DNA of 64,000 nt from Homarus americanus (GCF_018991925.1 NW_024725521.1:496001-560000), one strand, 5' to 3'; counted from the first letter of the stretch, positions 1 to 12,785 are shown. The notes: generated by a model from the sequence alone, not told the origin. Program-made: numbers and translations.

Positions 1-85
1 CTATAAGTTGTACTTTATTATGTTATACACATTTTACAGTGCTCTTGTTACACTAAGAAATTGGGGCTGGGGGTCTGTTAAGATT

Positions 86-205
86 GGGGTCTATCAGGAC
101 AGGGTTCATCAGAGGTGGGGTCTATCAGGACAGGGTTCATCAGAGGTGGGGTCTATCAGGACAGGGTTCATCAGAGGTGGGGTCTATTAGGACTGGGTTC
201 GGCGT
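86..205. repeat. 31-bp minisatellite
   Basis: About 3.7 copies of a unit beginning GGGGTCTATCAGGACAGGG, at 86, 117, 148 and 179. Confidence 0.85.
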
Positions 206-277
206 GAGACCATTTAATCATGATCTAATTGTACAGGTTTGTAACACATGACCTTCCCCAGGTAGCAATATGTGGGT

Positions 278-280
<3 letters not shown>

Positions 281-341
<61 letters not shown>
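281..341. repeat. (GT)n microsatellite
   Basis: About 30 uninterrupted GT units. It is followed by a pyrimidine-rich stretch and by CAC/ACC trinucleotide runs at about 509-573. Confidence 0.95.
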
Positions 342-342
<1 letters not shown>

Positions 343-731
343 CTTACCCTAACCTCTTCCCACACACCCTCTACCTCCTCCACCATCAACACTTTTACTC
401 TCTCCCGTTCTTTTCTCTCATCGCTTCCCTCACTTTCACTCTCATCTCCTCCAAGTTATGATTGGTGTTGTGTTTACCTGATGTCCACTATCATCAGTAT
501 CAACAACTACCACCACCACCACCAACAACTATCACCACCACCACCACCAACAACAACTATCACCACCACCACCAGTACACATCAAACATTTCAATATTTT
601 TTTCCCGTTTACATATTCTGACGATCATCCTCTCTTACAGTTAGTGATGATAAAATAATCATTAACAACAACAACTCTCTAAGTGTCTGGTCATAACAAC
701 AACATGTTATATTATTTCCGGATACGGTTGT

Positions 732-1289
732 GACCTATAAGAGTGATGCCACACCCTGTAAGATCTATTTATGACCAAGAAGAGTGACGCCACACCCTGT
801 AAGATCTAGTTATGACCAAGAAGAGTAACGCCACACCCTGTAAGATCTAGTTATGACCAAGAAGAGTGACGCCACACCCTGTAAAATCTATTTATGATCA
901 AGAAGAGTGACGCCACACCCTGTAAGATCTATTTATGACCAAGAAGAGTGACGCCACACCCTGTAAGATCTAGTTATGACCAAGAAGAGTCGCGTCACAC
1001 CCTGTAAGATCTATTTATGACCAAGAAGAGTGACGCCACACCCTGTAAGATCTATTTATGACCTATAAGAGTGATGCCACACCCTGTAAGATCTAGTTAT
1101 GACCAAGAAGAGTCGCGTCACACCCTGTAAGATCTATTTATGACCAAGAAGAGTGACGCCACACCCTGTAAGATCTATTTATGATCAAGAAGAGTAGCGT
1201 CACACCCTGTAAGATCTAGTTATGACCAAGAATAGTAACGCCACACCCTGTAAGATCTAGTTATGACCAAGAAGAGTAGCGTCACACCA
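732..1289. repeat. 41-bp minisatellite
   Basis: About 13.6 copies with exact 41-bp spacing (GACC at 732, 773, 814). The core is GACGCCACACCCTGTAAGAT, then CTA. Variants alternate CTATTTAT/CTAGTTAT and GTGACGCC/GTCGCGTC. Confidence 0.95.
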
Positions 1290-1367
1290 TTACAACGTGG
1301 TAGTGATAATACCAACATTTACCACACTTTCATAACAATAGTGTATAAGTCGAGGCGATGAAGAAGA

Positions 1368-1455
1368 GGCGAGTGGGATGGAGTGGAGGCAAGTGGGATG
1401 GGAGTGGAATGAGAGTGGAGTGAAGTGGAGTGAGGTGGAGTGGGAGTGGAGTGGA
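1368..1455. repeat. Purine-rich GGAGTGG degenerate repeat
   Basis: Irregular GAGTGGGATGGAGTGG-like units, nearly all purine plus T on this strand. A 10-bp GTGGTGAGTC repeat follows at about 1569-1611. Confidence 0.8.
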
Positions 1456-1716
1456 GCAAACAATGGGGTCGTGCTCCTGGTGAAAGGCCACGAGGAGGGT
1501 TGTCAAGTGGCACACGTGAGCTCCGTCCTGACACACCACAAAATTATCAGTCTTAGTTTCAGGAGATGGTGGTGAGTCGTGGTGAGTCGTGGTGAGTCGT
1601 GGTGAGTCGTGGAGGTGTACAAGACAGATAAACGTCTCATCCTTAACAATGAAACGTACCAAAAGCATCGTTCGTTAATTGTGGGCTTTGATTCATATAT
1701 CGTCAAGTTTGTCACT

Positions 1717-1815
1717 GATTATCCAAGTTTGTGTCAGGATTATCCAAGTTTGTGTCAGGATTATCCAAGTTTGTGTCAGGATTATCCAAGTTTGTGTCAG
1801 GATTATCCAAGTTTA
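1717..1815. repeat. 21-bp minisatellite
   Basis: Almost five copies of GATTATCCAAGTTTGTGTCA plus G. The unit length is a multiple of three, which keeps a spurious reading frame open. Confidence 0.92.
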
Positions 1816-3450
1816 ATGTCATAAATATTTACAATGGCGTCAGGAATATTTACGTTGGTGTCATGAATACCCAAGTCTGTTATTGTTTACTTCTCTGGAA
1901 CCTTAAATACAGTCGACGAGTGTACCAGAGTAGAGAATGGAGGAATCAGTGTCAGTACCTGGCTGTCGGGAAGACTGATGCGGCGGCGGCGGCGGAGACA
2001 CACAGGTGCGGTGTGCAGGACGTCGCGGGCGAGTGTGAAGCACTGGTGGTCGCTCAACAATAAGACCACCAGCCAGCACACTACGCCGGGGACACCAACC
2101 TGCCTCTCCTACCTCTCTACAAGGTTACTTCCCGTATCTCTGGCTACTGCCGTCCTCCCCTCCGTTACTCTCACACTACACTACCTACGCTGTTTAACTT
2201 AATTGGTGCCCCCCCCCCCACCATCATCCTAAATTACTTGTATATGTGATATGCATTACATATTAAGTCTTCTTTTATATAAAGTACCTGCATATGCAAG
2301 CGCCTGTGTGTGTGTGTCTGTGTTTATTACATACTATAGTAATAGGAGCATGTACAAATATGTAGAGGAAATCACTCTGGACTACAGTACTTAGAGTGTG
2401 TTTCCCCCAAAAGTTCAAGTGAGGTGAGTTTTTCTGGAGCGAGGCACGGTGCACAGGTCGCCAGCCATCACTTCCATTTCCGCCTGGGAGACGTGGTTCC
2501 TAGTCTTCCGGTGTAGAGCAGCGCGGTGAGACACGGGTAAGGTGTCACCTTCACCCTACAGTCCGCCAGGGACACCAACTGACCCTCACACACACACACA
2601 ACACCCAACGGGACTTTACACATGACACGGAACTCTTAATTAACACTGATTTAAACAAAACTAAACACTAACATTCCTCTATACAAACACTATGAAGAAA
2701 CTCTCAACACTGATCAACACCAACATCAGCACTCAACACTCCTCTACTGTGTGTCCCATATATTCAGAGGTTAAGGTCCCCGGACTCCCCTCTACGCCCC
2801 TGTGAAAGTGAGACCCACAGGCTGGCCCGTTAGTGGCACTGCTACTACAGCATACTGAATACTATACCTTTATCGATACTTAAAGAGGCAGTGTGGCTGG
2901 TACTGCACTCGACAGCCTTTAATTCCGAACTATAAAGGCGACTACTGTACTGTACTCACTTCACAACTTGGTGGACTAGGGGCTTCCAAATGAGAACCAA
3001 TTACCCTAAGGACAGGAGACAAGTGCTGTATCAACTTGGCCACTGCATCCTAATACATCCGTACTTTGTCTTACACACTGTAATTATGGACACAATGGTA
3101 TATATGTTCCCCTATCAATATTAACCATGGCATGGTAACGGTTTGCGGGCAGGGTTTGTTTTGCTCAAATGATATTTAATTATTATTACTGTTATTGGTA
3201 TTTCAGTATAATTTTGTCTCCTAACTGATATTAAATGAAGGTATCTAGTTAAGGTAGAGACTCAGTGTAACTTTAATGCTATTTTGGGACATACATATTG
3301 GTCTTCAGTTTAAGTAGATCAGTTAGGTACAATGTTACAGGTTCAGTAACAAGAAATATTGACGCTGTAACTTATGAGGATGTGGACACTTAAGGCCTCC
3401 ACCCATGAACCTGTACAGTATAGGTATATAAATGTCACATCCTGTCTGAC
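1816..3450. other. Non-repetitive stretch, no gene recognised
   Basis: It contains a (CGG)5-like run at 1980-1995, a C-run at about 2209-2219 and short GT/CA runs (2305-2320, 2588-2601). I see no coding exon, RNA gene or transposon here. Confidence 0.5.
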
Positions 3451-3459
3451 TTGTAATCC

Positions 3460-3690
3460 TACCACACCTCTACACCACACCATACCAATACCACATTACT
3501 ACATCACACCTCAACCACACCGTTACCACACCACTACATCACACCTCTATCACACAACTACCACACCTCTACATTACACCATACCACTACCACACCTCTA
3601 CACCACCACTACACACCGCTATACCACCATTACACCACACCTCCACTACATACCACACACCTCGACCACACATACCTCACCTCCACCACA
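3460..3690. repeat. AC-rich degenerate repeat (CACACCTCTACA type)
   Basis: Irregular CCACACCTCTACACCACACC-like units of about 10-15 bp. The open frame across it is a repeat artefact. Confidence 0.8.
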
Positions 3691-3848
3691 CCGGGAAAAC
3701 ACCAACCTTGTAACAGTTTATACATTATAATTTTATTATTCCCCACCACCAAGATCCCCCCCCTCCCCTTAGTCTTCTCTCTGTCATTATCAACACTCAC
3801 ATTATGGTAACTGAAGGCTCACCAACAAGTAACAAGATCACTAGATAA

Positions 3849-4110
3849 CAAGATGTTGTTACCTCTAGATTAAGGTTAGGATATAAGTACCTCTGGCATT
3901 ATGTTCCTCAAGCAGATGTGAACAAGACTAAATGTAAAGTGTGTGGCCAGACATATGGCCACACACTTGAACACTACGTCCACGACTGTGTGAAGATAGA
4001 ACCCTTTAGGGACAGGTTAAGGCACAGTGTGTGTGAATGGCACAACACTTCATCCTAATGGCAAGATAGCCGACATATTAAGATTGTATCCACTTTTTTG
4101 CACTTATTAA
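3849..4110 (+). pseudogene. Non-LTR retrotransposon C-terminal fragment
   Basis: The + strand translates to QDVVTSRLRLGYKYLWHYV, CKVCGQTYGHTLEHYVHDC, EPFRDRL, then after a stop and frame change GKIADILRLYPLFCTY. The CxxC-x8-H-x4-C knuckle and RLRLGYKYLW match the extreme C-terminus of I/jockey-like LINE proteins. The upstream catalytic domains are missing. Confidence 0.65.
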
Positions 4111-4424
4111 CTACATCAGTTCTCATGTACACAACGTACTTTAATACTTCTCACGCAAATGTGAATAACAAAGTGTGCGGCCAGACATACTGCCTCACAC
4201 GCCTATACTCACGCAGTTGTGAATAAGTTACCCTTTATGTATAGAACTAAACAAATAATGTATTTGAAATACTGTGTAACTTTCAGTGCCATAATATCCT
4301 GACAACGGGGGTTAATTATTCTGACCCTTTGTAAACCATACTCTGTGGTCCTTTAGCGCTACCGCTCACAGGATGAGTGTGGGGTGCACAATAAACTAGC
4401 CGCTGTAAGCGGCAAAATCAGTAC

Positions 4425-5235
4425 ACCCTCACCAACACCACTACACCCTCACCACTACACCCTCACCAACACCACTACACCCTCACCAACACCACTACAC
4501 CCTCTCCAACACCACTACACCCTCACCAACACCACTATACCCTCACCAACACCACCACTACAGCACCACACCCTCACCAACACCACCACACCTCACCACA
4601 CCCTCACCAACACCACTACACCTACCAACACCCTCACACCCTCACCCACACCACTACACCTCACCACACCCACCTCACCAACACCACTACACCCTCACCA
4701 GCCACTACACCCTCACCAACACCACTACACCCCTCCCTGTCACCACTACACCCTCATCAACACCACTACACCCTAAACACCACTACACCTCATCAACACC
4801 ACTACACCCTCCCAACCCACACACCTCACCAACACACTACACCCCACCAACGCCACACCCTCACCACTACACTCTCGCCAACACCACTACACACCCTCAC
4901 CAACACCACTACACCCTCACCAACACCACTACACCCTCACCAACGCCACTACACCCTCACCACTACACCCTCACCAACACCACTACACCCTCACCAACAC
5001 CACTACACCCTCACCAACACCATTACACCCTCACCTCACCACTATACCCTCACCAACACCACTACACCCTCACCAACACCACTACACCCTCCAGCGCCAC
5101 TACACCTCACACCACTACACCCTCACCAACACCACTACACCCCTCACCAACGCCACTACACCCTCACCACTACACCCTCACCAACACCACTACACCCTCA
5201 CCAACACCACTACACCCTCACCAACACCATTACAC
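4425..5235. repeat. 20-bp minisatellite, about 800 bp
   Basis: Roughly forty variable copies of CACCAACACCACTACACCCT with deletions and truncated units. Strand composition is extremely skewed: almost no G on +. Confidence 0.95.
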
Positions 5236-5394
5236 CCCCGTGTAATTACCCGGACACTTTTAACAATTCACATTTTTCAGTAAATCAATCCCATACAAGA
5301 CCCACAAGTAGTTTTAGTTTACCAAATTTATTGGCAGAGCTTGTAGGCAGTTTGCCTATTCTGAGTAATTCAGTCAGGTCTTGACACTGAGGGT

Positions 5395-5835
5395 GGTATC
5401 ACTTCTCACTGCCACGCAGGACAGAGGTTCATACACAAAGAAATACATCATATTCATTAACAGCTATAAATGTATAGAGGTCAGATTCATATGGGTAATG
5501 TCACTGTTCACTGCCATGCAGACAGAGTTCGTACACAAAGAGATGCATCATATTCATTGACAGTACATATACATATATGTAAACACACACACACACATAT
5601 ACATACATACACATATATACATACACATATACATGTACATATATATACACACGCACTTTTCACTGCCATACAGGACAGAGGTTCGTACACAAAGAATGCA
5701 TCATATTCATTGACACTATATATAGGTCAGATTCATGTGGATAATGCCACTATTCGCAGAGACAGAGGTTCGTACACAAGAAGGAAATACATCATATTTA
5801 TTAGCAGTATATATAGGTCAGTGGATCACATACAT
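5395..5835. repeat. Four tandem-like copies of a unit of about 95 bp
   Basis: ACAGAGGTTCGTACACAAAG then ATACATCATATTCATT and TATAGGTCAGATTCAT recurs near 5410, 5515, 5668 and 5762. A CA/ATAC microsatellite is inserted at about 5580-5652. The array is immediately 3' of the LINE C-terminal ORF on the minus strand and may be its 3' UTR. Confidence 0.75.
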
Positions 5836-5860
5836 TAGTCATATTCTAATTGAAGACTAA

Positions 5861-6187
5861 TCAGTGTGGGCTAGCAGCAAATTTGGGATAAACAGCAAAA
5901 TGTCCTAAGCACACCTGATTCAATGAAGTAATTACATAGTTTAGATACAATAAGTCAGGTGGCCTGAACTCTTTGACAGTGTCACATTCAATAATATAGT
6001 GTTCAAGTGAATGCTTTAAAGGTTTATCACAAAGTTTACATGCTGAGTGTTCCGGTATGGGTACAGCGTTACTAACTTGCCAGATGTGTCTGTATTCAAG
6101 CCTAATTCTGGCCACGACTACATCACATTGTCTGGTTCTGTCCTTATGCTGGCCATACCGGTACCTCTTGTTACAAGTAGATGTCAT
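5861..6187 (-). pseudogene. Non-LTR retrotransposon C-terminal fragment, open to its stop
   Basis: A minus-strand ORF of about 108 codons contains VVVARIRLEYRHIWQV, CKLCDKPLKHSLEHYIIEC, VKEFRPPDL and YPKFAASPH before the stop. It has the same zinc-knuckle layout as the 3.85-kb fragment but clearly different sequence, so it is another family member or family. RT and endonuclease domains are not present upstream, where the 30-bp array begins. The tandem array at 5395-5835 lies directly 3' of the stop. Confidence 0.68.
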
Positions 6188-6309
6188 ATAGAACCAAATA
6201 TTGAGGGAATTCTGGTAACAATTGTAGGCCGCTTATACATCACTGTATGAGCCTACACTGACAGACAAACCAGGTAGCAACAAGAAATGGAAGAACAGAG
6301 TAGTAGTAG

Positions 6310-7000
6310 TCGTAAGTAGTATTAGCAGCAGTAGCATTAACAGCAGTAGTATTAGCAGCAGTAGCATTAACAGCAGTAGTATTAGCAGCAGTAGCATTAA
6401 CAGCAGTAGTATTAGCAGCAGTAGCATTAACAGCAGTAGTATTAGCAGCAGTGGCATTAACAACAGTAGTATTAAGACGTAGCATTAACGGCAGTAGTAA
6501 TGGCAGCAGTAGCATTAACAACAGTAGTATTAGCAGCAGTAGCATTAACAGCAGTAGTATTAGCAGCAGTAGCATTAACAGCAGTAGTATTGAGACAGTA
6601 GCATTAACAGCAGTAGTGTTAGCGGTAGCATTAACAACAGTATTAGCAGCAGTAGCATTAACAACAGTGGTATTAGCAGCAAGTGGCATTAACAACAGTA
6701 GTATTAGAACGTAGCATTAACAGCAGTAGTATTAGCAGCAGTAGCATTAACAGCAGTAGTATTAGCAGCAGTAGCATTAACAGCAGTAGTATTAGCAGCA
6801 GTAGCATTAACAACAGTAGTATTAGCAGCAGTGGCATTAACAACAGTAGTATTAGGAGCAGTAGCATTAACAGCAGTAGTATTAGCAGCAGTAGCATTAA
6901 CAGCAGTAGTATTAGGAGCAGTAGCATTAACAGCAGTAGTATTAGCAGCAGTAGCATTAACAGCAGTAGTATTAGCAGCAGTAGCATTAACAGCAGTAGC
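6310..7000. repeat. 30-bp minisatellite of AGTAGCATTAACAGCAGTAG type
   Basis: About 22 copies; the unit itself is built from related trinucleotides (AGC, AGT, ATT, AAC). A 30-bp period with no stops keeps several frames open on both strands, giving Ser/Asn, Ala/Val/Leu or Leu/Ile-rich products. I regard those as artefacts. A divergent middle lies at 6470-6715. Confidence 0.93.
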
Positions 7001-7600
7001 GACAACATCAACACCACACAGTTACCGTCAGTGGCGAGGTGGCCCAGGAAGTATACACAACTACACATGCTACATCGGCGGAAGGTCGACCAGGTTCTAA
7101 ATGCCAAACTTTCCAGCAACAGCAGCAGTTAGTGAGAGGCTGTCCCTTGCCTAGCTATCCCAGACACACTACCTCTGATACCCGTAAAAACAGGACTGGT
7201 CTACATTGATCGATCCCCCCCCCCCCTTTACAGGTACATGCATGCTTGGGTACGGAATATTTAAGATGTTGCTGGCACTGTACATAGGCACAGCATGCTA
7301 GGTAACACCACTCAGTACTGTGGGGAGGGGGGGAGTGCCAGTATTAACCTAACCTAACCCAACTTAACTTTAACCCTCTCCCCAAAGACAATAACCTTCT
7401 GATATCGTTACGGTAGCCACTTCGAAAACTATTTGACAATTAACGAGGCAGTATATCCTTGGTTGAGTCCATTTACTGTTCACCATTGTTTGTAAACTCA
7501 CGCTGTCTAATTTTTTATAGGTACGGTTTACGTTTTTTGTATACCTACATTGTCTGCATACATGCTGAATCAATGTAAATTTATATGAAAAGTTTAACTG

Positions 7601-7601
7601 A

Positions 7602-7632
<31 letters not shown>

Positions 7633-7716
7633 TGTATGTATGTATGTATGTATGTATGCATGTATGTATGTATGTATGTATGTATGTATGTATGTATGTA
7701 TGTATGTATGTATGTA
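7601..7716. repeat. (TATG)n microsatellite
   Basis: About 29 tetranucleotide units with one CATG variant. A short second block lies at about 7816-7841, beyond the 65-bp dispersed repeat. Confidence 0.95.
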
Positions 7717-7740
7717 TATGCTGACAACTACATAGGAAAG

Positions 7741-7805
7741 AAGAAAACACGAAGTTCCCAAGCGCTTTCGTGTAATTCACATCTTCAGGGGTGAGTACAG
7801 ACTGA
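7741..7805. repeat. Dispersed repeat next to a microsatellite, copy 1
   Basis: These 65 bp appear identical to 48195-48259. Both lie immediately beside a microsatellite, here (TATG)n. The reverse strand reads [18 protein letters not shown], so it may be a coding or 3' end piece of a mobile element whose tail seeds the microsatellite. Confidence 0.65.
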
Positions 7806-7874
7806 CTGTATATACAGTATGTATGTATGTATGTATGTATGCTGCCCCATCTTCGTCCCCAGGCAACACTTGCA

Positions 7875-7958
7875 GCAATCGTGTAAACAGCATTGACCAA
7901 TCAGGCATTAAGTGAAGCAATCGCGTAAACAATGTTCACCAATCAGAATGCTTTAACC
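7875..7958 (+). promoter_or_regulatory. Duplicated 42-bp block with CCAAT boxes
   Basis: GCAATCGTGTAAAC at 7875 and GCAATCGCGTAAAC at 7917 start two 42-bp units, each with a CCAAT at 7897 and 7939. This could be promoter-like, but no transcription unit is identified downstream, so it may just be a duplication. Confidence 0.3.
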
Positions 7959-8029
7959 TCGTAACGTGTACAGTACATAAGGCTCGTCACAGGCTTTCAT
8001 TTCCTTATTTAGAACTGTTGCCAAGTAAA

Positions 8030-8225
8030 CACTGACCTGGAGAGAACGGAGGAGGATAGTGGAGGAGGAGAATAGCGGAAGAAAAGGATAGCAGAGGGAG
8101 AGGATAGTGGAGGGGAAGATAAGCCAAGGAGGACAGTGGAGGAAGAGGATGATACCAGAGGAAGAGGAGGGAGAACAACAGAGGGACGGACCAGGTGAAG
8201 AAGGAGGCGGCGGCAGGAGGCATAG
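8030..8225. repeat. Purine-rich GGAGGA degenerate tract
   Basis: Almost pure A/G with AGGATAGTGGAGG-like repeats. The open reading frames on the opposite strand come from this composition. Confidence 0.8.
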
Positions 8226-8775
8226 AGACCCCATGTTACATCAGACACAGCCATCTATCATGTCAGGTGTGATAAAAACATGAGCGGATTTAGTGATTAC
8301 GTCATCAATCAGTCAGGATATAGTAACCTCATTACCTGAGCTTATACAGTAGTTGGAAAAAATAACTTAATATTAACACAGATCGAGAAAGAGAAAAATG
8401 ACGCATACCTGATCTAGTTATTTTGAGAACACAGAGACAGGCAGACAGGTAGGACCGAGAACAGTACAATACTCTGCCCCATAGGAAAAATATAATTTAC
8501 TTCTACTTGTTGGATACTCTTATACCACAAGAAGGAAACACGTGTGCTGAATCCAACAGAGATGCATAGGGAGCAGAGGTGGACGATGACTATAAAGAAT
8601 AAGAACAGCCAAGATGAGACTTTTGAAAGCAACAGTAAACAAAACCCCGAGACACACAGAGTCAAGAGTGAGATAATAGGCACACGCTGGTCACTGAGAC
8701 AACTGGAGAGGAGGACTTGGCTCCCACAGCCTCAGGGAACAACATCAACACCATGTTTTTTCTGTGTATGTATGT

Positions 8776-8813
8776 GTATATATATATATATATAAATATA
8801 TATAAAAATATAT

Positions 8814-8871
<58 letters not shown>

Positions 8872-8884
8872 TGTGTGTGTGTGT
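8776..8884. repeat. (AT)n, then (GA)n and (GT)n compound microsatellite
   Basis: AT repeats with a few AAATAT interruptions, then GAGAGAGAGA and GTGTGTGTGT. Confidence 0.93.
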
Positions 8885-8997
8885 ATTTATTTAGTCCCCT
8901 GTACTGTACATTACAGTACACTTGCCTGTCAACGTGCAGGTATGTGTTAAGAGATCTACCACTCAGCGAAACCAAGTCTATGGGAAGGAAGAACCAG

Positions 8998-9533
<536 letters not shown>

Positions 9534-9644
9534 CACCTGCTGGCGCTCGTTAAGGTACACATTTTTTAGCAGGTTGGTGACAAGGCCATTAAAGTAACGG
9601 TACAGTGAGAGGTGTTGCTGGTCCTAGGTCACCAGTGGAGCCAC

Positions 9645-10090
9645 CCCTGTTTTATACCTGCAACATGAGCACCCCTGTTTTATACCTGCAACATGAGCAC
9701 CCTGTTTTATACCTGCAACATGAGTGCCACCCTGTTTTATACCTGCAACATGAGTGCCACCCTGTTTTATACCTGCAACATGAGTACACCCTGTTTTATA
9801 CCTGCAACATGAGTGCCACCCTGTTTTATACCTGCAACATGAGTGCCACCCCTGTTTTATACCTGCACATGAGTGCCACCCTGTTTTATACCTGCAACAT
9901 GAGTGCCACCCTGTTTTATACCTGCAACATGAGTGCCACCTGTTTTATACCTGCAACATGAGTGCCATCCCTGTTTTATACCTGCAACATGAGTGCCATC
10001 CCTGTTTATACCTGCAACATGAGTGCCACCCTGTTTTATACCTGCAACATGAGTGCCACCCCTGTTTTATACCTGCAACATGAGTGTCAT
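9645..10090. repeat. 30-bp minisatellite of CTGTTTTATACCTGCAACAT type
   Basis: About 15 copies of CTGTTTTATACCTGCAACAT then GAGTGCCACC, with length variants of 26-31 bp. The DNA is a simple array; encoded Cys/His-like peptides are not credible proteins. Confidence 0.95.
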
Positions 10091-10242
10091 CCCCACCTCG
10101 ACTCTCAAAAATTGGTGCTGGAAAACAAAGAGAAGAGGGCCCAGCAGTTGGGTGCCAGCCACTAAAATGCAGTATTTCACGGCTGACACACCAACATTTC
10201 CCTGACAAGAGTACAACCTCTAATCCTCACACACTTTTATCT

Positions 10243-10306
10243 ACTACTACTACTACTAAGAAGAAGAATAAGAAGAAAAAGAATAAGAATAAGAAGAAAA
10301 AGAAGA

Positions 10307-10364
<58 letters not shown>

Positions 10365-10370
10365 CAATAA
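10243..10370. repeat. (ACT)n, (AAG)n and (AAT)n trinucleotide cluster
   Basis: ACTACTACT, then AAGAAGAATAAG-like repeats, then about 18 AAT units at 10308-10361. Confidence 0.93.
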
Positions 10371-10419
10371 CTTACAACTACCAAAGATAATAATAACCAT
10401 AACAACAGTACATAACTAG

Positions 10420-12470
10420 GACTAACAAAGCCACACGTGTCCACATACGCTACCAGTATGGAGAAAGACCTTAGGTAAGTGTTGGTACCTCGTATAATTA
10501 TATAACACACGCGGCGTCAGTCATGGCAGGCTCTTGTGTCCATACAACTGTGTTATTGTAATAAAGGAGGGGGGGGGGGTGGATATAAGACGTGGCTTAT
10601 CTCTTAACCTCTTAACTATGAGGGCTAAGTTCAAGGTGACACACACACACACACAACTTATATGTTCACTACAAGTTTCCTCCTCTTTTTGTATTGAGAG
10701 ATATTGTTAAATGGCCCACTCAGCAATGTGTATTTTCAGCCTCTCCCTACTAGTGTCCCTCAATAACACCGTTAATTATCAGTACCCAGAGGAACAGTCA
10801 CTTTACTCCCACGAGCCGTCGCGGCGTAAATAATAGAGATATCTACCATGATTCATTGAGGTCCTGCCGTGTCATACTGCAGCACCTTCCCCCCCCACGT
10901 ACTCGTATCTGGCACCCTTCCCTGATCATAGCCCTCGACACTCCCTCCCCGTCCTTCTCTAAGATCAAGGCCCCAGCACCTCTCCCTTTCTTTCCCCTTA
11001 ACTGAGACCCCGGCACCCCTTCCTCCCCCAGTTATGACCCCGAAACCTCTGTTTTTTTCCTCCCCTAATCAAGGCACCGGCATCCCTCCCCCTCTTATCA
11101 TGGCCCCAACATTCCCTCCCCCGCCACTGATGGGTGAGTGGTGAGGGTGCAGGGATGGACGAAGCTGGGGTCACACGGCTCACAGAATCGCATCAAGGAG
11201 AGCTACTGTAAACCCTGACGAAAATTCATCAGAATATGTTCAGTAAAATATTCAAGAGGCGCAGCTACCACCAGCCTGTCACTTTGGAGAGGAGCGTCGG
11301 GCGTTACTGGCCGTTCTTGCTACCGTGTGTAGATTTGTAAGTACAGGATCCATTTAAGTAGATCCTCATTCGGAAAAGATCTTTACCGTAACCCCCAACA
11401 GCTGTCATCATTTTACCGTCAAAAGGTGGAGGGAGAAGGTCAAGGTCACGACTATGAGAGAGACATCACCCGGACTGAGTTATTTGTGGAGTTCCAAGAG
11501 ATATTATTAGTTACTACTGTTATTATTGTATATCACGGGGGAAGGGTGTCTACAGTTGCTCATGTCTTCTTTGAGGTGTTTACAGACTTCAGTGGTCTCT
11601 CTCTCTCTCTCTCTCTAAACAGGTGTGGAGACAATAGACCCCTGCAGCTGTGGGGAGAGGGAGATGGGAGGGGGAAGGGGAGGGGGCGTCAGCATGTCGT
11701 CGACCTAGGAAACCTGCTCCAATGTGTTTACCACGTCAGCTGATGAATGTCAACAAGACGAGACTGACAAGTACAACTTCTATGATGAAGGTTTAAAGAA
11801 ATGAACATTCGGTGCAGTTGGAGGTGTTGCGTCGTGGCCAGGTCTAACACCCGTGGACTACCGAACCTCCGTACTCGGAATTATTGTGCCCCGAACCACC
11901 CGTACCCCAAATCCCTATGCCCCGAACTCTTGTATCGTGAACCACTGTAACCCGAAACCCTGTATCCCATATCCCCTTATGTAGATACGTCACAACTATC
12001 TCTTAAGTAGTGGACCCTAATTTTTTCCATTATTATCAACATTTCAAAGGTCACCTGGTCTTTGGAGAATTCTTAAGTCTTCCCTAAAAACGACGGGCTT
12101 TGATTTTCCCCGCATTTTCTTTCTCGTGCAACCATAACTCTCCAGTTGATCGTCACTGGGGCCTACAGTATACACACCCTCTCAAGCTTATACTTTTCTA
12201 CATCATTTTGGTCTATTTTATGAACTTTATGGAGTCAGAGGTCAAAGGTCAATTGCATTCGAGTCTTACCAATGTTGACCCTCCTCAATTGTGTATTATT
12301 TAGTTGACGGACAATTAAAAAATCACAGCAAAACGGCAATCCCAGGATGAAGAAAATCAGGTTATCTGGGTAAGGTGTTCAGGGTGAGGTAATAAATGTC
12401 ACTGGGGGATTCTATGTCTGATTTACAGTATGTCGACTTTGGTTCAATATTTTGGGTTGTGATCAGGACA
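10420..12470. other. Gene-free stretch with degenerate arrays
   Basis: It holds a C/T-rich degenerate repeat of about 36 bp at 10915-11125 (ATCAAGGCCCCAGCACC-like), a (CT)n at 11600-11616, and loose CCCCGAACC-type repeats at about 11845-11975. No exon or RNA gene is supported. Confidence 0.5.
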
Positions 12471-12477
12471 AGTGTGG

Positions 12478-12479
<2 letters not shown>

Positions 12480-12526
<47 letters not shown>

Positions 12527-12540
12527 GGGGGTGTGTGTGT

Positions 12541-12587
<47 letters not shown>

Positions 12588-12632
12588 TGTGTGTGTGTGT
12601 GTGTGTGTGGGTGTGTGTGTGTGGCTCCTGTC
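12480..12632. repeat. (GT)n with G-run interruptions
   Basis: GT repeats with GGGGGGG and GGGTGTG variants spaced along the tract. Confidence 0.95.
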
Positions 12633-12660
12633 AAGTCTCTGGCGTAGGTGTATGTACTGT

Positions 12661-12785
12661 AGCTAAAACAACTATCTGTGCATACTTTGTGGGACGATAA
12701 ATTTTGGTATATGAAGGCTGTCACTAGTCACGCGTAAAATTTCGGAGCATATCGACCCCCACCTGCACAGATAGTTGTTTTAGCT
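12661..12785. repeat. Perfect 22-bp inverted repeat pair
   Basis: AGCTAAAACAACTATCTGTG then CA at 12661-12682 is exactly inverted at 12764-12785, with an 81-base spacer. It may be the ends of a very short MITE or a hairpin; no target duplication is clear. Confidence 0.7.

Noticed and set aside
732..1289. CRISPR array
   Set aside because: The 41-bp units are contiguous with no unique spacers, and the DNA is eukaryotic.
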